A stretch of DNA of 64,000 nucleotides from an uncultured Verrucomicrobiota bacterium (lineage in GTDB: Bacteria > Verrucomicrobiota > Kiritimatiellia > CAIVKH01). Of this stretch, positions 8,975 through 15,440 are shown one piece after another. Under the pieces are notes generated by a model. The model had not been told where the DNA came from, made no database searches, and was given only the letters and a program-made list of their open reading frames with translations. Within the stretch, counting starts at the first letter, position 1. Every line of letters begins with the position of its first letter. The position numbers were made by a program, and so were the translations under genes. Location: assembly GCA_937872895.1 (NCBI GenBank), contig CALMUP010000021.1, positions 32,635 to 96,634 on the forward strand, written 5' to 3'.

Positions 8975-10762
8975 ATGTTGTTCGTCCGCCGTCTTCGCTG
9001 GCTCGCCGCCGGCCTTGCCTGTGTTCACGCCTCGGTCACCGCCGCCATCGCACCCGCCACGGGTTATGCCACCCGCCCGCTGACCCAAACCTCGGGTGCA
9101 CTACTCGAAGGCCTCGACCTCGCCGGGAATTCCGCCTTGCTCGGGGCCGGCACCCAGGTCCGTTCGTTCGATCTCGACACCTTTGCCACCAACAGCATCG
9201 GGACCCTGCCCGCCAACGTCACCGTCGCGTTCGTGAAGCAACGCGACGCCACGGTGCACGCCGCGATCGGCACCAGCTTCAACTTCCCGTTCCCGGTGAC
9301 CCACGGCGCGTTCAATGCCGGAACCTTCACCGCATTCGGTTCGCTCGATGGGATCTACGACGCCGCCGTCGATGCCTCGAACACCCTCTACCTCGTCGCC
9401 AATCCGTCGGCGGCCGGATCGCGTGTGTACCGTTATGTCCCGGCGACGACCACGCTGGTCGAGGTGATCAACGTCGGCGGATTCTCCGGCGGCATCGCCT
9501 TCGACAGCCAGTCGCGCCTCTACGTCGCCGAGCAGAACACCGGCACGATCCTCCGCTATACCCCGGCCCAGCTCGCCGCCGGCAACCTGACGGCCGCGCA
9601 CGGCGAACCCGTTGTTTCAATCTTCGCCAGCTACCTCTGCCTCGATGCCTTCGATCGCCTGTATGTCGTGTCCGGCTTCGGCAACCGGCTCACCCTGCAC
9701 GATTCGACCACCGGCTCGCTGCTGCGCGAGATCGCCGTCGACGGCCTCAACGGCTTCGGCATCGGCCGCATCGCCTGGGACGCCGCACGCGGCCAGCTCC
9801 TCGCCGTGCACTCCGACTACGGCCTGTTCGGCAGCACCCTCGAGGCGATCACCTTTGCCCCGTCCGATGCCGGCCTGTCCGGCACCTCGTCGGTCTTCAA
9901 GGGGTGGGCCGCCGCCGTCCACGCCTTCGTCCGCCCCAATCCCTACAGCGGCGGGTACGCCCTCGACAACAACGGCACCAACAGCGGCGTCGCCGGTGCC
10001 GTGCTCGGCGCCCCGCTGGAATTCGATCCCGAGGTCTTCCCCCTCGGCCACATCCTCTCGCTCGGCAACGGCGGCTCGATCACCCTCTCCTTCGACGCCC
10101 CGATCTACGACGGCCCCGGCCCCGACTTCGCCGTCTTCGAAAACGGCTTCGACTTCGGCGACCTGACCTTTTCCGAGTTCGCCTTTGTCGAGGTCGCCAC
10201 CCGCACCAACGCCTGGGCGCGGTTCCCGGTGACCTTCCTCGACACCAACGCCCCCGGCATCTTCAAGGTCACCGACGCGACCCGCGTGGACGGCCTTGCC
10301 GGCAAACACACGCTCGCCTATGGAACGCCCTTCGATCTCGCCTGGCTGGCCCGCGATACCAACGTGCTCAGCGGCGCGGTCGATCTCCAGCAGATCGCCT
10401 ATGTCCGCATCACCGACGTCATTGGCGACGGCTCAACCACCGACGCCCTCGGCCACCCGATCCGCGATCCCCACAACCCTGATGGCGTCGCGGCCACCGA
10501 TGGCTTCGAGTTGCGCGGTGTTGGCGTCATCCATCTCGGCGGTGACACCGCAGTCCCCGCCTCCGTGCCCGAAGCTTCACCCGTCTATGCCTGGTTTGGT
10601 TATCCCGGCCGCACGTACCAGCTTCAGCGCGGCAATGGCGTTACCTGGACCGACCACGGTGCACCGATCGCCGGCACCGGTGGCGTAATGCGCATCGACA
10701 TGCCCGTCGATCAACCGGCCTCCCTGTTCCGCATGATCCAGCAGATTCCCGTCGGCCCCTGA
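8975..10762 (+). CDS. Secreted beta-propeller surface protein under B12 riboswitch
   Basis: 595 residues starting MLFVRRLRWLAAG, with a signal peptide ending near residue 24. Residues about 30-340 contain repeated propeller-blade segments of NHL/SMP-30 type (YDAAVDASNTLYLVA, GGIAFDSQSRLYVAEQ, LCLDAFDRLYVVSG). Residues about 370-540 form a second domain with DGPGPDFAVFENGF and FAFVEVATRTN, known from cell-surface proteins of PVC and Bacteroidota bacteria but without an assigned biochemical role that I know. The C-terminus resembles a small beta domain (YAWFGYPGRTYQLQRG). The riboswitch suggests a role in capturing or handling cobalamin or a related cofactor, by analogy with the propeller BtuG; this is inference. 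The start at 8975 has AAAAGG upstream. Confidence 0.6.
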   Translation: MLFVRRLRWLAAGLACVHASVTAAIAPATGYATRPLTQTSGALLEGLDLAGNSALLGAGTQVRSFDLDTFATNSIGTLPANVTVAFVKQRDATVHAAIGTSFNFPFPVTHGAFNAGTFTAFGSLDGIYDAAVDASNTLYLVANPSAAGSRVYRYVPATTTLVEVINVGGFSGGIAFDSQSRLYVAEQNTGTILRYTPAQLAAGNLTAAHGEPVVSIFASYLCLDAFDRLYVVSGFGNRLTLHDSTTGSLLREIAVDGLNGFGIGRIAWDAARGQLLAVHSDYGLFGSTLEAITFAPSDAGLSGTSSVFKGWAAAVHAFVRPNPYSGGYALDNNGTNSGVAGAVLGAPLEFDPEVFPLGHILSLGNGGSITLSFDAPIYDGPGPDFAVFENGFDFGDLTFSEFAFVEVATRTNAWARFPVTFLDTNAPGIFKVTDATRVDGLAGKHTLAYGTPFDLAWLARDTNVLSGAVDLQQIAYVRITDVIGDGSTTDALGHPIRDPHNPDGVAATDGFELRGVGVIHLGGDTAVPASVPEASPVYAWFGYPGRTYQLQRGNGVTWTDHGAPIAGTGGVMRIDMPVDQPASLFRMIQQIPVGP

Positions 10763-11616
10763 TGAACACCCGATCGTCCAATCCCTGGAAGCCGCGCCGC
10801 GGCGATCGTCCAATCCCTGGACACTCTGCCGCGTGCGCCGTTGTCGTCCGCGCCCGCGCGCACGGCTTCACCCTCGTCGAACTGCTCGTCGTCGTCGCCA
10901 TCCTCGCCCTGCTGGCCGGCCTCATCGCGCCTTCGCTCGCCGGAGCGCGCCGCGCTGCCGCCACCGCCGCCTGTGCCAGCAACCTCCGCCAGCTCGCCCT
11001 CGCCAACCACACCTATGCCGCCGGAAACGGGACCTTCGTCGCCGCCGCGTCCGACATCTGGAGCAGCAACCTCCAGCGCTGGCATGGTGCGCGCAGCAAG
11101 GCCAACCAGGCCTTCGACGCCGCGCGCGGCCCGCTCGCCGCCTACGTGGACGAGCGCGGCTGGATCAAGCAGTGTCCCGCCTTCCGCAATCCCGCCCCCG
11201 GCTTCGAGGCCGGATGCGGCGGCTATGGCTACAATGCCGCCGGTGTCGGCTCGCAAGCCTACCTGCTCGGCACCTACCAGGGTGCACACGCCGGCATGGC
11301 CCCGGAACAGATCGCCGATCCGGCCGGCACCGTGATGTTCGCCGACACCGCCTTTGCCGAGACGAAACGCGGCATCACCCGGCTGCTCGAATACTCCTTC
11401 GCCGAGCCCTACCTGCTCATTGCCGACAACCGGCCGGTTGAGTCGTATCCCGCCATGCCCTCGCTGCACTTCCGCCACGACGGCCACGCCAACATTGCCT
11501 GGGCCGACGGCCACGTCTCCCGAGAACCGCTCGCCCATTCGCGCTCCACCACCCACCAGCGGCACCAGCTCGGCTGGTTCGGCCCTGCCGACAATTCGCG
11601 CTTCGATCCGTACTGA
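10762..11616 (+). CDS. Pseudopilin-like protein (type IV pilin N-terminus, H-x9-DG-like end)
   Basis: 284 residues. A prepilin peptidase site and hydrophobic helix appear at HGFTLVELLVVVAILALLAG, after an unusually long 34-residue leader, followed by the helix ARRAAATAACASNLRQLALA typical of type II secretion pseudopilins of the PVC group. The C-terminal part carries HDGHANIAWADGH, like the H-x9-DG box found in these bacteria. The start at 10762 overlaps the propeller stop by one base and is the only in-frame start before the pilin motif, so both genes should share the riboswitch transcript. The leader is long because it contains two copies of a repeat (see 10771-10822). Confidence 0.75.
   Translation: MNTRSSNPWKPRRGDRPIPGHSAACAVVVRARAHGFTLVELLVVVAILALLAGLIAPSLAGARRAAATAACASNLRQLALANHTYAAGNGTFVAAASDIWSSNLQRWHGARSKANQAFDAARGPLAAYVDERGWIKQCPAFRNPAPGFEAGCGGYGYNAAGVGSQAYLLGTYQGAHAGMAPEQIADPAGTVMFADTAFAETKRGITRLLEYSFAEPYLLIADNRPVESYPAMPSLHFRHDGHANIAWADGHVSREPLAHSRSTTHQRHQLGWFGPADNSRFDPY
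10771..10822. repeat. Direct repeat with palindrome inside the pilin leader
   Basis: CGATCGTCCAATCCCTGGA occurs at 10771-10789 and again at 10803-10821. The second copy completes the palindrome GTCCA-ATCCC-TGGAC (10808-10822). A related palindrome, GTCCAATGGTTGGAC, is intergenic at 29315-29329. Here the repeat lies within the coding sequence for the pseudopilin leader peptide. Confidence 0.7.
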
Positions 11617-11656
11617 ACCCGGCCGGCGCACCACAAAAATCGACGTCCTTTCAAGC

Positions 11657-11685
11657 TTGCCCCCAACCGGTCGGATGCCTACATT
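11657..11685 (+). promoter_or_regulatory. Sigma70-type promoter for the PUR/sigma operon
   Basis: TTGCCC (11657-11662), 17 bases, TACATT (11680-11685). The same -10 (TACATT) is used by the candidate rplM promoter at 54504-54532. Confidence 0.5.
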
Positions 11686-11763
11686 GTCGGAGATTTTTCA
11701 ACCAAACCGCACCTCCGGGTGTCGGTATAACGTATTACATCATGTTTTCAGGGAGACCGGGCC

Positions 11764-11988
11764 GTGGACGATTTAATCATGAGCGATCGTATTCAGATCG
11801 AGCGCAAGCAGTTCTTTTTTGATCTCAAGGAAAACCCGCGTGGCCGCTTCCTGCGGATCACCGAGGATGTCGGCGGCCGGCGTGACACCATCATCATCCC
11901 GTCAACCGGGCTGGAACAGTTCCTGGAAGTGATCAGCCGGGCGATCAAGGTCAACCAGGAAGCCGGCGAAGTCATCGCTGCGGAATAA
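11764..11988 (+). CDS. PUR-alpha-like nucleic acid-binding protein
   Basis: 74 residues matching the single-repeat bacterial PUR family (DUF3276), as in the Borrelia PUR protein: IERKQFFFDLKENPRGRFLRI, then RRDTIIIPSTGLEQF. The beta-sheet face with conserved aromatic and basic residues binds single-stranded DNA or RNA. I chose the GTG at 11764 because AGGGAGA (11750-11756) precedes it at good spacing; an ATG at 11779 is the alternative and has no Shine-Dalgarno sequence. It sits just before the ECF sigma gene, with 52 bases between. Confidence 0.8.
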   Translation: MDDLIMSDRIQIERKQFFFDLKENPRGRFLRITEDVGGRRDTIIIPSTGLEQFLEVISRAIKVNQEAGEVIAAE

Positions 11989-12040
11989 GGGATCGCCGAT
12001 CCGGTGGGCGGTGGCGTGTCCGGGGAATGACGGGAGCATC

Positions 12041-12649
12041 ATGACACAACGGGAGCCTACACCGCCGGATCAGGCGGAGGACGCCAGCGACCGGGAGCTG
12101 GTTGCCCGCGCCCAGCAGCGGGATGCCGCCGCCTACGACGAGCTCGTCCGCCGCTACTACAAACGCATCTACGCGCTGCTCTACAACATGACCTCCAACA
12201 AGGAGGATGCCGAGGACCTCATTCAGGACGTCTTCGTCAAGGCGTACGATGCCCTGCAGCGGTTCAAGGGCGACTCCTCGTTCTACACCTGGGTGTACCG
12301 CATCGCCGTCAACCGCGCGATCAACTACGTCAAGCGCCGCAACAAGCGCGCCGGCCTCAGCCTCGACGACATGGACGGCGGGGTCGAGCGCGACAAGGCC
12401 TATGTCGAGCTTTCCTCGAAGGAATCCCCGTTCCGCGATGCCACCTTGTCGGAGCTGCAGGAAAAATTGAACGAAGCCCTGCAGAAGCTGTCCGATAAAC
12501 ATCGAGCGGTCGTCGTCCTGCACGACATCCAGGGCGTCCCGCACGAGGAGATCTCGAAGATGCTCGGGGTTTCCTCGGGAACCGTGCGGTCGCGGTTGTT
12601 TTACGCACGGCAGCTCCTGCAGTCGGAACTAGCGGAATATGCGCCATGA
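12041..12649 (+). CDS. ECF-type RNA polymerase sigma factor
   Basis: 202 residues. Region 2 (about 25-95) has LVRRYYKRIYALLYNMTSNK, the DAEDLIQDVFVKAY core-binding helix and FYTWVYRIAVNRAINYVKRR for the -10 element. Region 4 (about 140-195) has KHRAVVVLHDIQGVPHEEIS and GVSSGTVRSRLFYARQ for the -35 element. There is no region 3. The ATG at 12041 has GGGAG upstream. It is coupled by ATGA to a single-pass membrane protein that is its likely anti-sigma factor. Confidence 0.92.
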   Translation: MTQREPTPPDQAEDASDRELVARAQQRDAAAYDELVRRYYKRIYALLYNMTSNKEDAEDLIQDVFVKAYDALQRFKGDSSFYTWVYRIAVNRAINYVKRRNKRAGLSLDDMDGGVERDKAYVELSSKESPFRDATLSELQEKLNEALQKLSDKHRAVVVLHDIQGVPHEEISKMLGVSSGTVRSRLFYARQLLQSELAEYAP

Positions 12650-13233
12650 ATGAGAGTGAACTGAAGGTCTATTGCCTCGAACACGCCGGAGAAACCCTCC
12701 CCCCCGAAGCGCAGGCCCTCCTGCAACGCGACCCTGCCCTCCAGGCTGACGTCGCCCGCCTCGTCGCCGTGCGAAACCTCATCTCCCTGAAACGCTACGA
12801 GCAACCCGCCGATATCGCCATGGAGCGATGCCTGCGCGCGGTGAGCCAGCAGATCCGCCAGGAACCTGAAGGCTGGGTCTCCCGCCTCCGCACCTGGTTC
12901 ACCATCGAGCATCCGGCCTTGGCCTACAGCACCGCCGCACTGGCCCTGGTCGCCGTCACCGCCCTCGTCTTCCCTCGTTCACCCGCAACGGCGCCGCTGG
13001 CCGCGCTGGATGAAAACGCCCCGGCTGAGGTGCTGCCCGAACCGGTGCTGCTCGCCGTGGAGGAATCGGACGTGGCCGACATCGCCCCGACCATGGCCGC
13101 CGCCGAGGCCGCTTTCCCGAATTTCGACAAGCCGATCATTTTCCTGCGTAGCGAAAGCACGAACCTCCAACCCTCCGTACCGCGTATGCAGATTGGCCCT
13201 GGCCAGGTGGTCCCGGTCAACTTCGAGTATTGA
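12646..13233 (+). CDS. Probable membrane anti-sigma factor
   Basis: 195 residues. The N-terminal 90 residues would be cytoplasmic, a membrane helix lies at about 92-110 (ALAYSTAALALVAVTALVF), and about 85 residues follow outside. It has no clear zinc-binding anti-sigma HxxxCxxC motif, so the assignment rests on topology and on overlap with the sigma gene (ATGA at 12646-12649). The C-terminal domain ends in a short conserved-looking segment (PRMQIGPGQVVPVNFEY) of unknown role. Confidence 0.6.
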   Translation: MNESELKVYCLEHAGETLPPEAQALLQRDPALQADVARLVAVRNLISLKRYEQPADIAMERCLRAVSQQIRQEPEGWVSRLRTWFTIEHPALAYSTAALALVAVTALVFPRSPATAPLAALDENAPAEVLPEPVLLAVEESDVADIAPTMAAAEAAFPNFDKPIIFLRSESTNLQPSVPRMQIGPGQVVPVNFEY

Positions 13234-13375
13234 TAACGCAATCGCGCAATCGCGATACCTCATTCAGGGTAGTTGCTGGTGTTGACGTTTTCCCGCCCGC
13301 CGCCGCATCGTGCATCCGTCGGCTGAACCAAGGGGGTGGTCCTGCATCCCTGTAGCAGGACGCAAGGGGGATGGA

Positions 13376-14020
13376 ATGATGGAACGAACAATCTGGTTGT
13401 TGCGCCACGGGATGCGCCAGGACTTTGAGCAGGCGGACTGGTTTGACACCGCCGTGCGGCCGCACGATCCCCCGCTCTCCGCCAACGGCCGCCAGCAAGC
13501 GCGCGATACCGGATGGTTCCTCAAGGCGCATGGCATCGAACGCATCTATTGCTCCCCGTTCCTGCGCACCGTCGATACCGCCGGCATCATCGCCGCAGAG
13601 CTGGACGTTCCGGTGTTCGTCGAGCACGGCTTGTGCGAAGTGCTCAAGGAGGGATGGTTTTCCGGCCCGCCCGATTACCTGGCTTCCCGCACCCTGCAAC
13701 GCCGGTATGCCCATATTGACCCTCGTTACGAACCGTTGATCATGCCTTGTTATCCCGAGGATGAAGATGCGGGCGAACTCGATGAACGTTGCCGCTGCGT
13801 CACGGAGTCACTGCTCGGGGAAACCTGGCAAACCACCCTGCTTGTTGGTCACGGCGCCTCCGTCGGCGGAATCGCCAAGGCCCTCGCTCCCGGCGTCGAA
13901 CCCCTGCAGGTTGCCATGTGCGGCCTGCACCAGTTCGTTCTTCGTGACGGTGCATGGCAACTCGGTTACTCCGGCACCGGGCACCTTAGCATCACCGAAA
14001 CCATCGAGCGGTTTCACTGA
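13376..14020 (+). CDS. Histidine phosphatase family protein
   Basis: 214 residues with the phosphoglycerate-mutase-like fold. The phosphoacceptor is in LLRHGMR, followed by the Arg in YCSPFLRTVDTAG and the second catalytic His in LLVGHGASV. The pattern is that of small phosphatases related to the UBASH3/TULA and SixA-like groups rather than glycolytic mutases; the substrate is unknown. AAGGGGG upstream serves ATGs at 13376 and 13379, which cannot be told apart. The gene is convergent with the PP-loop operon and separated from it by 43 bases. Confidence 0.85.
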   Translation: MMERTIWLLRHGMRQDFEQADWFDTAVRPHDPPLSANGRQQARDTGWFLKAHGIERIYCSPFLRTVDTAGIIAAELDVPVFVEHGLCEVLKEGWFSGPPDYLASRTLQRRYAHIDPRYEPLIMPCYPEDEDAGELDERCRCVTESLLGETWQTTLLVGHGASVGGIAKALAPGVEPLQVAMCGLHQFVLRDGAWQLGYSGTGHLSITETIERFH

Positions 14021-14063
14021 TCCATCGCCACGCATACCCCTCGTTTGCTCGCCGCGTGAACCG

Positions 14064-15440
14064 TCATCGCGCGGCGATCCGCCGGGCGGCACGGCCAGCC
14101 AGCGCAGCCGGCGCCTTCCACCAGTAGCGGCGGATAAACGCGGCCAGCTCCTCCGGCATGTGCCGGGTCAGTGCGGCAAGCAGGGCTCCCGGATTGCTCC
14201 GCCCGGTCGCCCCGATCAATTCCGCAGCATGATCGGCCAGCCACTGCGCGGTCAACGGATCGTGCGAAAGATCACGCGCCAACGCATCGGCGTGCGGCGG
14301 TGAAGTCCCGGCCTGGCAACGCGCCAGCGCCTGTGCCCAGGCCCGGATGATCGGATGGTCCGCCCGCCCGAGCGCCTGCGCCCGCTCGATGTTCTCGGTC
14401 GCGAACCACGCATGCAGCGGATTCAAGGGCTCGCTGGCGATACCCTCCGGCGACAGCGGTGAAGGGAAGGTCGGCGACCGGTCCAGCGCATCGGCCAGCC
14501 ACAACGCGGTCATCGTGCGCAGGCACTTGTTGCAGCGACCGCAATTCAGTCCCGTCCGCGGCATGCGCCAGCACACCCGCAACCGCTCGCGCGCATAATC
14601 CCAGCGGGCCAGCTCGAAGATCTTGTCGATGCGCGGCGTGGTGGCCCCGTCGACCACGACCTCCATCGCCTCGGTGGACAACAGCGGATCGGTCAGCACG
14701 TTCGTGCCGCACGGAACGAAATCCGAGTAGGTGTTGCTCGACGCGACCAGCATGCGGCCGACCGATCCCTCGAGCAGGTACGCCGCCGCGCCAAGGGCGG
14801 CTCCGCACTGGTTGCCCCACCACACATACCGGTCGGTGAAGCAACGCAGGTTGGTCTGGAGCACCGCCAGCTCGCGGCGCAGTTCGGTGGCGATCGTTCG
14901 CAGGTAGTCCTCGACGACGAACCGGTGGTCGGTGCGCTCGAGATCGAGGTCATACCCGTGCAGCATGACCAGCGTGGAAAGGTCGTTCAGGTGGTGACGC
15001 AGGGTGTGGAAACCGTCCACGCCGCCGGAGAAGAACGCCGCCGTACCGGGCGCGGCGACGATCGGCGATTCGGCCGCGCATGGTGCATCGATCGGAATAA
15101 CCCGAAGCGAAGGGAACCAGGTGTGGAAGATCGATTGAAAGTCAACGAGGTTGTGCAGCAGGCGCCGCGATACCGGCGCCTCGACGCGCAGCGGCAGCCC
15201 CATCGCCATCGCCGGCAGCAGCACCGAGACCAGCGCGGTGTTGCCTTCGCCCGAGCGCAGGTGGATCGGCAACGAACTCGTCCAGGTGATGGTTTGCAGC
15301 AGGCTGTCGCGGCCGCCCGGCCGCTTGAGCCAGACGTCGAACCGGTAGCCGTGATCGCCCCCCGGCGTCCGGTACAACGACGGGCCGGGAAGGAACAGGG
15401 AGCACCCCGGATCGGTCGGCGGGTGGAAGGTCGCGCTCAC
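14064..15440 (-). CDS. QueC-like PP-loop ATPase-like protein, single module
   Basis: 458 residues from a GTG at 15440, which overlaps the upstream stop (GTGA) and has GGAGG in front. The PP-loop motif FFSGGVDG is at about 137-144. Further on, LRVCWRMPRTGLNCGRCNKCLRT holds a three-cysteine zinc-knuckle-like site (CGRCNKC). Nucleotide-binding SGGVDS plus a downstream Cys cluster is the layout of QueC/ExsB enzymes, which adenylate a carboxylate before amidation. The rest of the protein, including the first 130 residues and the C-terminal helical region, is not QueC. It is a paralogue of both halves of the preceding gene. Substrate unknown. Confidence 0.6.
   Translation of the reverse strand: MSATFHPPTDPGCSLFLPGPSLYRTPGGDHGYRFDVWLKRPGGRDSLLQTITWTSSLPIHLRSGEGNTALVSVLLPAMAMGLPLRVEAPVSRRLLHNLVDFQSIFHTWFPSLRVIPIDAPCAAESPIVAAPGTAAFFSGGVDGFHTLRHHLNDLSTLVMLHGYDLDLERTDHRFVVEDYLRTIATELRRELAVLQTNLRCFTDRYVWWGNQCGAALGAAAYLLEGSVGRMLVASSNTYSDFVPCGTNVLTDPLLSTEAMEVVVDGATTPRIDKIFELARWDYARERLRVCWRMPRTGLNCGRCNKCLRTMTALWLADALDRSPTFPSPLSPEGIASEPLNPLHAWFATENIERAQALGRADHPIIRAWAQALARCQAGTSPPHADALARDLSHDPLTAQWLADHAAELIGATGRSNPGALLAALTRHMPEELAAFIRRYWWKAPAALAGRAARRIAAR

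Noticed and set aside
13282..13310. Promoter for the histidine phosphatase gene
   Set aside because: TTGACG is present but at 16-18 bases no acceptable -10 follows.
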